Shown: piece by piece, positions 23,929 to 35,158 of the stretch
How positions within the stretch are numbered: the stretch's first letter is position 1
Layout of the letters: the number at the start of each line of letters is the position of its first letter
NCBI GenBank assembly: GCA_021464415.1
Contig: JAKCWG010000963.1
Coordinates: forward strand, 62,001 to 126,000
DNA: 64,000 nucleotides
DNA from: Lonicera japonica
Lineage: Eukaryota; Streptophyta; Magnoliopsida; Dipsacales; Caprifoliaceae
Reading direction: 5' to 3'
Notes under the pieces: model-generated
Told to the model about the DNA's origin: nothing
Databases searched by the model: none
What the model saw: only the letters and a program-made list of their open reading frames with translations
Program-made: the position numbers and the translations under genes

Positions 23929-25195
23929 CTAGGTTGATTTTAAGGTTTTTAATTGAAAATAATAAAAAATTTGATACGCGGGAGCAAAACCCTATATCTA
24001 ATCAATTTTACTCTCAAAATCTTGTGTTATGTTATCTAACAATTTATATTAAACAAGAAATCATACAAACGCAATCCACAACACTCAGAAGAAACGAGGT
24101 ATTCCCTAGTTATGTAGGACTAATCATTGGGACTAACCGATAGTGTTTCATTTTGACCGAAACAAAATTATAGACTCCATGATATACAATAATTGTTTCT
24201 CCACATTTTAAGCATTAGTTTTGTAAAATCCCTTGATCGAAGAATCTAACTGCAATTGGCCCGGCTTAGCGCTTCCTCGCTTCAATGGCTTTATCATCGC
24301 CCTTTTATACGTTCTCTTTCAGAATCCTTAAACCTGTCTGCAATCCCCTTATTGTAAGTTAGCCACTTTTGTTTAATCCACTTTGATCACACCCAAAGCC
24401 TTCCCGCAAGACCTATCGAAAGGTTAAAATCCTAGTTCTTAGAATGAAGAACAATAGAGCTTCTATGGCATGAAAAGCCTAAGTGGTGATGATTTTCTCT
24501 CAAAAATGATTATAGTATTTTGATTTGTTTAGCCTTGAAAAGCTCTCTAAAATAGTTTGTCTTTAACCCTTAATGATGGGTATTATTTATAGAAGAAGCC
24601 TTGGCCAAATCATTTTTTAAAAAGGTTTAAAACTCAAAAAAATAGAAAGTTATTGCAAAATTATGCAAAAATGTCTTGTCACTAAAAACCAAAGCCACGA
24701 AACGGTCTATGTGATTTCCATAATGCTCTGACTTATGGAAAAGTGCGGGCTAGTCCACAAAATGATCATGCTTGTCCGTCTTATTCCATTTTTTGTCAAT
24801 TTTTCGTGTGTTTTTTTGCCCTTTTAAGTTCGTTTAAACTCCAATTCAACCCAAATTTTCATCGCACCTCTTGGAGCATGTTAGGACTAAAAAAAGAGTT
24901 TTCTCATCAATATATGTCAATGGAACTCATCGATTATAAGGAAAAACTTGGTAAAATACAAAACATCATGTTTTACTAAAAAAGCTTTCATTTTTTATTT
25001 TAACACACAACCACAACCTAAACTTTGAATCACCATCTTACCTATTTACCTGTGATCCTAGAGCATTTTACGATGTATCAAGTAAGTTTGGCAAGCTTCC
25101 ATTGACATGGCATTTTTTAATCTTCGTTTGACGCACAAACAAGTATAATGAAAAAAAATGCTTTTGACATCTAATTCAAGCAAACTAAAAATAAA
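23929..25195 (-). repeat. LTR-like repeat, copy A
   Basis: Diverged copy of 37750-38992, sharing the start CTAGGTTGATTTTAAGG and the end CAACTAAAAATAAA. The minus strand has a TATA box (TTCTATAAATAATACCC, near 24581-24597), so it looks like an LTR transcribed leftward. Two degenerate units of the 80-bp tandem repeat found at 39001-39312 precede it, so A and B probably bracket one old insertion. Confidence 0.6.
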
Positions 25196-25319
25196 CCTGA
25201 TAATCTTCCGCTTTTAACCAATATTCGACAAAATGTCTATAACATCTATCAATTATAAACAATACAAAGTTAAATTAGTCTACACTTTACAGACTGACGC
25301 AACTTAAAATAACGCGCTT

Positions 25320-26971
25320 TGATAGAGCCCAAGTGCAGGCACGTCAAGTTGTAATATAGTCTCGGAAGTCCGAGTGTCGAACCACAGGGATAAGTGAAAA
25401 GGAATGGAATGGATTACGGATTAAGTGGTTTTCAGATTTTGTGTGAGTTGAAATGGTTGTAGAACAACGTAAATGTAAAACAGATGCGAAAATTAATAAG
25501 AAAGCACTAAGGTAGGTGGAGGTTAGTTACGATTTAAGAGACGGTGATCGATAGCTCATACAAAGATTTCAACACAAGGTTTCTCAAGATAAGGGGAATG
25601 TTGGTGTATCTCTCAATAGCAAAGGGTGCGACGCTAGGCGCCTCATTCCCGGATTGAAGTTATATCAAGAGAGAAACAAACAACATTCCACCAAAGACGA
25701 GGTTATCGTTCCTATCTCTTAGCTACGGGTGTGAAGCAAGGCAACCCATTCTCGATGAAGCTAATCCGAGATAGATATGACAAACTCATCATAAAAAGAT
25801 TTAACATAAAGCAAGTGTATGTATGCAATCTCGTGATTTAAAGAATGAAAATTAGAAAGTGAATCCTAACAATGAAACGGAATGAAGTTTATGAGATAAA
25901 TTCGTCAACTCATCGTTTATCACTTATGGTATAAAATAAAAAGTCTAAATATCACATAAAGTGTAAGAAGCACTCAATATATCAATAAATGAATCAAAGA
26001 TAAGCTAAACAAATTTGAAATCCATCTATGGAGTTTTAAGAACTATTCATAATTTCTATGAAGAGGGAAAAACTCCATGGATGGGGGAAAGAGAATGCAA
26101 GCTTTCTAGAACCATATAAATATGTTGTATGTTCATTAACAACCAAGAACTAAATATAAAAGGCATATAAAGTCTTGACTTAATATGAAAATACCTAGAA
26201 AGCATGAACTAATGGAAGAAATGTTCAAGAAGAAGAAGATTCACAAATATTTATCAAACTTTAAATATGGATTGAGCCATTAATCACCAAAAATCATATC
26301 GCAATCAACCTCCGTAACTTAGTAATAGACTACTCCATAATAGATGCAAGAACAAATATTATAGAAGAAGAAATCATTCTTACAAATCAAAATACTTACA
26401 AGGGAAAAAGAAGAACAAAAATGAACAAGAGCTCTCCATTCTCTCTAGAACTTGTAAGTGTGTAAAACTATATGATGATCTCTCCCCCAATCCCCTAGAC
26501 TAAAGCAATAGCTAAAGGAGTACAAAAACTAATAAATTAGACAAGGGAAAATATCTAGGAACCAAAACCCCCGAAATAAGGCTAAAAGCAGGAGTTGGTG
26601 GCTGTCCCCGCCAGGCCATGATCGATCATGGCTTTGCCCATGATCGATCATGGGAGTGTTCTGCCAGAATTTTTGGAAGCCATGATCGATCATGGCTTTG
26701 CCCATGATCAATCATGGGCCTGGAACTTTTCACTCAGTACTTTTGCAAGCTATATAGGCTTGCTCTTGAACTCTCCATGCAATGCCATTGAATTCCCATC
26801 CTACAAAAACATGGAATACTACAAAATACACACCAACTTGGGCCATGTTAGATACAAAACTCGCTAAGGCACTAATCTCGAGATAAGTGGATAATTAGGC
26901 AGAATTAAGCAACAAACGCGTCATGCGACTCCGGGAAAGAGCTTATGCATGACAATATTATGCGTTTATCA
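25320..26971 (-). repeat. Athila-2 3' LTR
   Basis: A 1652-bp LTR. On the minus strand the palindrome cluster (26616-26717) lies about 250-350 bp from the LTR start, and a TATA-like stretch (ATATAGTTTTACAC, around 26463-26476) about 140 bp further on, so the palindromes are in U3 upstream of the probable promoter. Confidence 0.85.
26616..26717. repeat. Palindrome cluster, Athila-2 3' LTR
   Basis: CCATGATCGATCATGG at 26616, 26638 and 26680, and a one-base variant at 26702. Pair spacing is 22 bp (16 plus the spacer CTTTGC); pair-to-pair spacing is 64 bp. Each copy is a perfect palindrome except the last. Confidence 0.95.
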
Positions 26972-26995
26972 ACTCCCCTCAACTTATCTCTTGCT
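26972..26995 (-). other. Polypurine tract of Athila-2
   Basis: The minus strand AGATAAGTTGAGGGGAGT abuts the 3' LTR. It is equivalent to 4161-4182 in Athila-1. Confidence 0.78.
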
Positions 26996-28016
26996 AGTCC
27001 CTTAGCAAGATAAAAATATAATAATTACAAAAGCACTACGCTATACAAAAAGTTGTTAACTTCTATGCTCCCAAAGAAGACGAGTTGCATCTCATGAAGG
27101 TTTTCAGAAATGATACCTACAAACATCAGAAGCTTGATCGTGATGAACGATGAGAATGAAGATTCACGTTTCAATTTGCAAAGCAAAAGGCATTACCATC
27201 AATTTTCCAGAACGACGGACTTTTGAATGATCATCTAATTCGCATATCTCCTTTAGAACACAATCCCATATTCTCCAATGCTCACATACTAGACTTCGAT
27301 TCAAACAATTCAATATAAACACAAAGAGTCATAATCATTCGAGAAGGAAGAGGGAACTTTTTCAAAAACAAAAGCTCCGAGATTTGTCAATTCTAAGCAC
27401 TTTCTTTATCTTTTACTTGGAAATTCTGCTAAATTAGATCAGGGTGGTTTTCATCTCTATGGGGGGCAGCGGTCTCACTTATCAAATTTTCTCATAACTG
27501 CTCATCATTGGAGCTCAAAGGAAGCTATTCACCCTTTCCCATATGGTAACCTATACCCCTCCCTAATATTAGACAAAGAGACTTAAGATTTAGTCAAGTG
27601 AAGCTTTAAGTCAATATTAGGATAAAAGTCATCCAAGTTATCAAAGTGCTATGCTTTTGTCCTCTCATTGGAGGATCTTTTCGAAAGAGCTTCCATCGTT
27701 TTTTGGACAAAAATTCCTCTTCTCTCAATGAAAATAAATCTAAGTGTTACAACCAAATTGAGAACAACCAAATCAATCTAGCATGCGGAACAGGCATATA
27801 TGACGGGAAATGAGACTAAGCGGAGCAAGGCAATTTAGATTATCATTCAACATCCTATCTAGATCAAAGAATTCAAGCCAAAAGCTAATGAAACAATGGT
27901 CTTCATTGAACAAAATATCAATCAATCATCAATTTTCAAACTTCTCAAAAAAAAAATTCTTCTACTCATGGAAATGAACAATAGCAAGCCAAACAAAATA
28001 AACACAAAATAACGTA

Positions 28017-28051
28017 CCCCCCTCAACCTGAAACACACATTGTCCTCAATG
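28017..28051 (-). other. Second polypurine-like motif downstream of ORF3 (Athila-2)
   Basis: Minus strand ACATTGAGGACAATGTGTG, then CAGGTTGAGGGGGG. It matches the module at 5209-5242 in Athila-1 in order and position, although the surrounding sequence has diverged. Confidence 0.5.
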
Positions 28052-28307
28052 TAAAGAGAACAATAACAACGCACGGAAGGGCTACTTTGGCTTTGCTTTC
28101 CATGATACAAAAATAAGAGATAAACAACAATTATTCACAAAACGGGTTAGAATTAGAATTCAAAAGCAAAGACCATAACATTCAACCATTAAAACTAAGT
28201 TCTAATGTTAACATTAAGTCTAAATTCTAATACAACCCAAAAGAAAATAAAGTAAAACTAAGCATAAATATAGTTAATTAAAGAGTTTTCAGGATTAACA
28301 AATATCA

Positions 28308-29486
28308 TCACATGTCGGGAGGTGGGGGTGGTGGAAAACGGCCATAGAACTCCTCGAATTGACGGCGTATAAAATCCTGTTGAGCCGCCATACGAACTTC
28401 CACCCTAGAAGCAATCTCAGCCTCCATATGATCTTGGCGGACCAGCATATCATCCACCCTCGAATTAAGAGCATCAAACCCAGCGTGCATGGTGGCATTC
28501 ATTTGCTCAAATTGCTCTCTCAAAAATGTCATATTATCGTCCACAGGTCCCGTACTTGCTCTTCTTCTTCTTCTTGAAGAACCCGGGACGTCCGTTCCCG
28601 CTTCTTCTGGTGCTTCTTCCTCGGACTCGACTGGTGGTGGTGCGGCCGAGGAACTTGGCCTGTTTCTGAGTTGGCCAGCGGCTCTAGCTTGCGTTGACCT
28701 GTTTATCGGGGCCCGCTGGATCTTTCTGACATCGGCGTCCCGTTCTTGGACACCCGCTTCCAAGAAAATGCGGGTCAACAACACACCAAACTTGATTGCT
28801 TCGTTATGGGCTACCGTGTCATAGACTTTCATGATTTTACGCATAATGTAACGAACCAAACAACACGGCCTATTTCGAGCAATGACATATAAAACATAGG
28901 CATGATAGGTGTACAAATGTTGAATGTGCGAGGTGGGATCTAACGCATTGGCTACAACAAGCCACAGGGTCCTGAATTGCGGTGCTAAATTGTTCCTATC
29001 GAATTGCGTGCCAATCCAAGTCATTGGACGACCGGCTAAGAACGTAGCCAACTCGTCATCAGTAGGGTATACAATACGGGCTGAATGAGGGAGGTCATAG
29101 CTGCCATCCGGCAATGCCGAAATCCCCGTCACTCGACTAACTACCTCGAGGTTGAACGGTATAGTCCTCCCACGCACGTGGGCAACATAAGCATAAGCAG
29201 CATTGGGCACACGCACCAAGTTTGCAACGAATTCACGACATAGAGTGAGATTGCATTGGTTACCTGTTTGTCGCAAATATTGTACCCACCCCTCGTGTCG
29301 CTCGAATGCTCCCATTTGCGGGAAATCATCTAATGCACCAATAATGACGGGCCTCTCGATCATCACAGCCCGGTTCCTGAAAGCATAACTCCACCAATCG
29401 TACTCCTGACGGCTACGAAATCCGCGGTACCCACCCCTCGCGGCTTGAAGCTCTTCTGGCTTGTTAAATGGAGAAATGGCAGCCAT
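28308..29486 (-). CDS. Athila-2 ORF3, intact protein of unknown function in the env position
   Basis: An uninterrupted 392-codon frame downstream of integrase. Residues about 20-220 form a conserved-looking globular domain with REFVANLV and VRGRTIPFNLEVVSRVTGI blocks. From memory this resembles the putative plant transposon protein domain (Pfam Transposase_32) often found beside Athila pol genes. Residues about 255-305 are basic and Ser/Pro/Glu-rich with an SRRRRRAS patch, a possible nuclear signal. Residues about 315-375 look like a coiled coil, and the protein ends in a PPPPPP tail. There is no signal peptide or membrane segment, so it is not a typical envelope protein. Its function is unknown. 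The palindrome cluster 290-450 bp upstream may drive it. Confidence 0.75.
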   Translation of the reverse strand: MAAISPFNKPEELQAARGGYRGFRSRQEYDWWSYAFRNRAVMIERPVIIGALDDFPQMGAFERHEGWVQYLRQTGNQCNLTLCREFVANLVRVPNAAYAYVAHVRGRTIPFNLEVVSRVTGISALPDGSYDLPHSARIVYPTDDELATFLAGRPMTWIGTQFDRNNLAPQFRTLWLVVANALDPTSHIQHLYTYHAYVLYVIARNRPCCLVRYIMRKIMKVYDTVAHNEAIKFGVLLTRIFLEAGVQERDADVRKIQRAPINRSTQARAAGQLRNRPSSSAAPPPVESEEEAPEEAGTDVPGSSRRRRRASTGPVDDNMTFLREQFEQMNATMHAGFDALNSRVDDMLVRQDHMEAEIASRVEVRMAAQQDFIRRQFEEFYGRFPPPPPPDM

Positions 29487-29772
29487 TGATGTGGGGAGAG
29501 GGAAGAAATAGAGAGAAATTTTGAAATTTTGGGGAATAGGGCTCGAAATTGGGGGTTTGGGGTTTTTAGAGAGAGAAAGAGGTGTTGATGATAGATGGGT
29601 GTGGAGTTTGGGGTTGAAATTGAGGGTTTATGGAGGTGGAAAGGCTAGGGGAGGGTTTGATTTGATGAAGAATGAAGGTTTGGAGAAGGGAGATGGAGAG
29701 AAATGGGAGTTAGAGAGAAGATGGGGCACGATTTTTGGGCAAAAAGAAACGGCTGCTCTGTTTTAATTGGGA

Positions 29773-29938
29773 CCATGATCGATCATGGCTTTTCCCATGA
29801 TCGATCATGGAAGTCCACTGCCGCAGGAAAAGTTCATCATGATCGATCATGGCTTTGCCCATGATCGATCATGGAAGTCCACTGCCTCCCAATTTTATTC
29901 CCATGATCGATCATGGGTCTGCCCATGATCGATCATGC
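29773..29938. repeat. Palindrome cluster upstream of Athila-2 ORF3
   Basis: Six copies of CCATGATCGATCATGG (two with one terminal change) at 29773, 29795, 29837, 29859, 29901 and 29923. These make three pairs, each 22 bp apart, repeating exactly every 64 bp. Spacers between pairs start AGTCCACTGCC. The cluster lies between integrase and ORF3. Confidence 0.95.
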
Positions 29939-30099
29939 CTTCAACAAACATTCTCCCATGAATTTTCTTCACTTGAAACACCTTTCCATTCCCCTCAACT
30001 TGGTCTGGTTCGATCCAATTTCACCCGCACCTCCGAAACAAATTCCTGAAATTCAAAAATTCTACAAAAAACATTATTTACACAATCGACCTATGCTTG

Positions 30100-31644
30100 T
30101 TAGGCATAAGTCGGGTCTTCAAGAGGGATGGACTCCTCTCGATTTGGGAATTCCAAAAATGGCTTTAAACGTTGTCCATTAACTTTGAAAACATAGCCGG
30201 TTTTGGGATCCTCAACTTGCACAGCCCCAAAAGGAAATACATGACGGACAATGTATGGGCCGGTCCAACGAGACTTCAATTTCCCGGGGAAGAGATGCAA
30301 ACGAGTATCATAAACAAGAACTTTGTGCCCAAGTTTGAATTCTTTCCTTAAAATAGATTTATCATGAAAGATTTTGGCACGTTCCTTGCTTATCTTTGCA
30401 TTATCATATGCATCTCTTCTTAATTCCTAGATTTCAGCAATTTGCAACTTACGGTCAAGCCCGGCTTTTTCGAAATCACAATTAACCATCTTAGTTGCCC
30501 AGTATGATTTGTGTTCCAACTCTACTGGCAAATGACATGGTTTTCCGTACACAATGCGATAAGGAGACATATCTAGAGTTGTTTTATACGCAGTACGGTA
30601 AGCCCAAAGTGCATCGGTCAGTCTTAACGACCAATCCTTGCGATTCGGGTTTACCGTTTTCTCTAGAATCTGTTTGATCTCCCTATTTGCCAACTCGGCT
30701 TGACCATTAGTTTGAGGATGATAAGCGAGCGATACTTTGTGGTTTACACCATACTTTTGCATTAATGATTGAAATGGTTTGTTGCAAAAGTGAGTACCGC
30801 CATCGCTTATTATTGCCTTGGGAGTGCCAAAACGTGCAAGAATGTGTTCTTTCAGAAATCGGATCACCACTTTGTGATCATTTTTCTTGCATGCTTGGGC
30901 TTCCACCCATTTTGAAACATAATCTACGGCAACTAAAATGTACAGATTACCGTAGGAGGATGGGAACGGTCCCATGAAGTCGATGCCCCAGCAATCGAAG
31001 ATTTCAATCATCAGAATGGGATTGAGTGGCATCATGTTCCTCTTGGAAATCCCCCCAAGCATTTGGCATCTTTGGCATGCCTTGCAAAAGCGTTGCGCGT
31101 CCTTAAAGAGCGACGGCCAATACAACCCACTTTGTAAAATCTTCGTGGTGGTCTTCTTTGCCGAGAAGTGTCCTCCGCAAGCCTCAGAATGACAAAAAGA
31201 TAGAGCTCTCTCCACTTCTTCCTCTGGAATGCACCGTCGGATAATCTGATCCGCACAATACTTAAACATGTATGGTTCATCCCAGTAGAATCGACTTACT
31301 TCACTCAAGAACTTCTCTTTATCTTGTGCGCCCCACGACTTTGGTATCTTGTCAGTTACAAGATAGTTTACAATGTCGGCATACCATAGGAGTGTCGAGA
31401 TTGTCAACAATTGCTCATCTGGGAACGAATCTTGGATCGGGCTTTCTTCAATGTTGTTTGTAAAAGTGAGACGAGACAGATGATCGGCCACCACATTCTC
31501 GACTCCCTTTTTGTCTTTGATGCTCAAATGAAATTCTTGCAGTAGGAGTATCCACCTCAAAAGCCGCGGCTTGGCATCTTTCTTTGTGAATAGGTACTTC
31601 AACGCCGCGTGATCCGTGAAAATCACAATTGGCGATCCTATCAA
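30100..31644 (-). pseudogene. Athila-2 RNase H (end) and integrase
   Basis: Frame 31644-30427 starts in the RNase H ([13 protein letters not shown] and VVADHLSRL). It continues through the HHCC domain ([17 protein letters not shown]) and the integrase core with [18 protein letters not shown] and [12 protein letters not shown] near 30427 separates the C-terminal tail (to 30100, ending LEDPTYA). Apart from this stop and the TGA at 31645-31650 the gene is undamaged, much fresher than Athila-1. Confidence 0.88.
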
Positions 31645-31650
31645 ATAGGA

Positions 31651-32814
31651 TCAAAACTTGTCTAGGGCGAAGACAATTGCTAGGAGCTCTTTCTCTGTCG
31701 TGGTGTAATTCATCTGCGCATCATTCAAAGTTCTACTTGCATAGTATATCACACCCGGTTTCTTGTCTTTCCTTTGACCAAGAACCGCTCCCACCGCATA
31801 GTCACTTGCGTCGCACATGAGCTTGAATGGCAAGCTCCAATCCGGTGCCTGCATAATCGGTGCAGTAGTGAGCATATGCTTCAGAGAGACGAAGGCTTCC
31901 TCGCACTTGGCATCCCACTCAAAGGGCGCATCCTTGAGAAGTAGATTACACATCGGCTTGGAAATGGAACTGAAGTTCTTGATAAACCTCCTATAAAACC
32001 CGGCATGTCCTAGAAAGGATCGAACATCTTTGACATTCTTGGGTGTAGGAAGTTTAGCAATCAACTCGATTTTTGCTTTATCCACTTCAATTCCTTCTGA
32101 CGAAATGATGTGCCCCAAAACAATTCCCTTGGTAACCATAAAATGGCACTTCTCCCAGTTCAATACCAATTGTTTTTCCACGCATCTTCCCAAAACTTGT
32201 TCCAGGTTAGTCAAGCAATTGTCGAATGACTTACCATAGACGGTAAAGTCATCCATAAAAACTTCCAAAGTTCTTTCCACCATATCGCTAAAAATACTTA
32301 GCATGCACCGTTGGAAAGTGGCCGGTGCATTACATAAACCAAAAGGCATTCTTCGATAAGCGAAGGTGCCAAAAGGACATGTAAAGGTGGTTTTTTCTTG
32401 ATCATCTAGGTCAATCTCAATTTGATTGTACCCGAAAAAACCATCGAGGAAAGAGTAATATTCATGGCCCGCTACCCTCTCTAGAGTTTGATCCAAAAAG
32501 GGGAGGGGGAAATGATCTTTACGAGTTGCCTCATTGAGTTTACGGTAGTCAATACACATTCGCCACCCGGTGGTGACTCTTTGCGGAATCAACTCGTTTG
32601 ATTCGTTTTTGACTACCGTAAGACCTGATTTTTTTGGTACCACTTGAGTTGGACTAACCCATTTACTATCCGAGATCGGATAGATGATCTTTGCATCCAA
32701 CAATTTGAACACCTCGTTCCTAACCACTTCTTGCATGTTAGGATTCAACCGGCGTTGAAATTGTCTCGATGTTTTTGCCCCATCCTCTAAATGAATTTTA
32801 TGCGTACAAATCAA
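31651..32814 (-). pseudogene. Athila-2 reverse transcriptase-RNase H (start)
   Basis: A 387-codon frame with VVPKKSG, RMCIDYRKLNE, FPLPFLDQ, PFGLCNAPATFQRCM, the catalytic box FMDD, and the RNase H start ([23 protein letters not shown]). It ends at an in-frame TGA where Athila-1 has CGG/CGA (Arg) in the ALDKFRSYL context. All RT catalytic residues are present. A TAA near 32863 separates it from the protease frame. Confidence 0.88.
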
Positions 32815-32862
32815 AGGGCTTATACCTTGAAGGTCGGCAAGATTCCAACCAAAAGCTTTTTT

Positions 32863-33581
32863 TTATTTACCAAGCAGATTAACCAATCTTACCTCTTGTT
32901 CATCCGAGAGATCGGACGAAATGATGACGGGGTAAGTGTCTGAAGCTCCTAAGAAGGCATACTTCAAGTTGCTAGGCAATAACTTGAGATCCATTTGTCC
33001 TTCAAGCTTTTTGATGGGAGATTGTGTGTTTTCCTCTTTTTCCAAGAATTCAACCTGTTTGTCAGACAAAGAAAACACTTGCATACAATCCTCGGGGTCA
33101 TCAGAAGTGGTTAGATAACCTTCCGTTGACTCCGATTCGAAATTTGCCACAAAGTGGTCTTGGATACATGACTCTATCATGTTCACGTGTTCATTCTCCT
33201 CATTATCATCGTCATCTCTTTGATTGCTCAAAGAGAACACGTCTAGCTCTAGAGTCATGTTTCCAAAAGTTAACTTCACGATTTCATTCTTGCAATTTAT
33301 TATAGCATTAGAAGTGGCAAGAAATGGTCGTCCGAGGATAACCGGAATCTCGTTAGCAGGATTTGACACTGGTTGCATGTCAAGGATGATAAAATCAATC
33401 GGAAAATAGAACTTGTCGACTTGGACAAGAACATCCTCGACTATCCTTCTCGGGATCTTTACGGATCGGTCCGCCAATTGAATAGTAACTCTCGTGGGTT
33501 TCAACTCTCCTAACCCCAATTGTTGATATACCGAAAATGGGAGCACATTCACGCCTGCTCCCAAATCTAACAAAGCATTTT
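32863..33581 (-). pseudogene. Athila-2 protease, 5'-truncated
   Basis: The reading starts at the break with the Tat LTR fragment (33582) and runs 236 codons. It includes DLGAGVNVLP (the usual S of the active-site motif is G here), VILGRPFLATSNAIIN and an acidic linker. Gag and the N-terminal part of the protease region are missing. The DLGAG change would probably impair the protease even if the element were complete. Confidence 0.82.
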
Positions 33582-33768
33582 ACTAGGTCGATCCCCGTCC
33601 TAGTAAGCGAAGTGGCAACAAAGGTTGTGGTATATTCCTAACACGCTCAAAAATCAGGATTTTTCCTAATGGCCTCTTGTATGCATGATTACTCAAGACT
33701 TGATGCATTAAATGCTTGCTTGTATGAAAATCAAGTTCACACGAGAGTCGTGGATTGGGGTGTTCACA
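33582..33768 (-). repeat. Inverted Tat LTR fragment replacing the Athila-2 5' region
   Basis: Reverse complement of the first roughly 175 bp of the Tat LTR at 44535 (TGTGAACACC...GATCGACCTAGT), about 85-90% similar by eye. One edge (33768) is the exact LTR terminus; the other stops inside the LTR, just short of where its palindrome-rich section begins. Confidence 0.8.
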
Positions 33769-34342
33769 CAAGGGAAAAAGAAGAACAAAAATGAACAAGA
33801 GCTCTCCCTTCTCTCTAGAACTTGTAAGTGTGTAAAACTAGATGATGATCTCTCCCCCAATCCCCTAGACTAAAACAATAGCTAAAGGAGTACAAAAACT
33901 AATAAATTAGACAAGGGAAAATATCTAGGAACCAAAACCCCCGAAATAAGGCTAAAAGCAGGAGTTGGTGGCTGTCCCCGCCAGGCCATGATCGATCATG
34001 GCTTTGCCCATGATCGATCATGGGAGTGTTTTGCCAGAATTTTTGGAAGCCATGATCGATCATGGCTTTGCCCATGATCGATCATGGGCCTGGAACTTTT
34101 CACTCAGTACTTTTGCAAGCTATATAGGCTTGCTCTTGAACTCTCCATGCAATGCCATTGAATTCCCATCCTACAAAAACATGGAATACTACAAAATACA
34201 CACCAACTTGGGCCATGTTAGATACAAAACTCACTAAGGCACTAATCTCAAGATAAGTGGATAATTAGGCAGAATTAAAGCAACAAACGCGTCATGCGAC
34301 TCCGGGAAAGAGCTTATGCATGACAATATTATGCGTTTATCA
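33769..34342 (-). repeat. Athila-2 5' LTR, truncated
   Basis: Matches 26399-26971 of the other LTR at about 98-99% by eye, including all four palindromes (33986, 34008, 34050 and 34072, here all perfect). It starts at CAAGGGAAAAAG right after the Tat fragment and ends TTTATCA at 34342. Confidence 0.88.
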
Positions 34343-34705
34343 CAGACTCAAACTCAAATTCATGCTTACTCTAACTCTGCTCTGCAGGCTTTGCAAGCTG
34401 GAATATCAAATCTATAATCCTGAAATACCAAAACTCAACAAGCACCTTAAGATGCACAAGCCTAAAGAGATAATAAAAATCAAATACTAATTAATAAACC
34501 ACAAAGTTATATCGCCCTCAAAATATTCCTACTTTAACTGCTACTGCTTAAGTATGTATTATCTCCCCTTTTCATCTATCTCCCTTGACAAATCTTGTAA
34601 CGACCCGGTCCCACCTCAGTACGATATTGTCCGCTCTGGCTAGCGTCCTAGACAGGCCTCAGCCCCAGGACATCTACCCTCACGGCTTTGTTTTTGGGAG
34701 CTCAC

Positions 34706-34790
34706 GACCAGCTTCCCAGGGGGTCACCCATCCCTGGATTTCTCTGGTCCAAGCACGCTTAACTTCGGAGTTCTCATGGGATCCGAAGCC
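34706..34790 (-). other. 5S rRNA-like segment, Cassandra 2 left LTR
   Basis: Minus strand ATCCCATGAGAACTCCGAAG, GTTAAGCGTGCTTGGACC and GGATGGGTGACCCCCTGGGA, very close to a real 5S gene including the internal control region. The second copy is at 35159-35243. Confidence 0.88.
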
Positions 34791-35158
34791 AGTGAGCTAC
34801 CCAAAAGGCCTCGTACTTAATTAGCGACCATATCTTACTTATATGGGTCTCCAAGGATCCCCCAACTTCCGGTGTGGGATGCCCCCTTTGAGCTACCATT
34901 CCTCCACACAAGGGAGTACTCATCGCTCGAGCTACCATTCCTCCACACAAGGGAGTACTCATCACTCAGGGCGTCACATCCTTCCCCCCAAGGGAATCGA
35001 CGTCCTCGTCGACACACCGTACTCTGTGGGGTCCGCTCTGATACCATTTGTAACGACCCGGTCCCACCTCAGTACGATATTGTCCGCTCTGGCTAGCGTC
35101 CTAGACAGGCCTCAGCCCCAGGACATCTACCCTCACGGCTTTGTTTTTGGGAGCTCAC

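Larger units (their letters stand above)
25320..34342 (-). mobile_element. Athila-2: Ty3/gypsy Athila-type element with intact ORF3, 5' part lost
   Basis: Minus-strand element. The left LTR is 25320-26971 (TGATAG...TTTATCA). The right LTR survives only as 33769-34342. Gag, the primer site and about 1.1 kb of the right LTR are gone, replaced by a 187-bp piece of a Tat LTR in inverted orientation (33582-33768). Protease, RT-RNase H and integrase are nearly full length, with single stops, and a 392-codon ORF3 follows integrase. No target duplication is found (CGCTT left, CAGAC right), in line with a rearranged end. Confidence 0.88.

Noticed and set aside
26616..34087. Repeated palindromes with regular spacing could look like a CRISPR array
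   Set aside because: Spacers are near-identical rather than unique, the host is a plant, and the units lie in LTRs and beside ORF3 of a retrotransposon.
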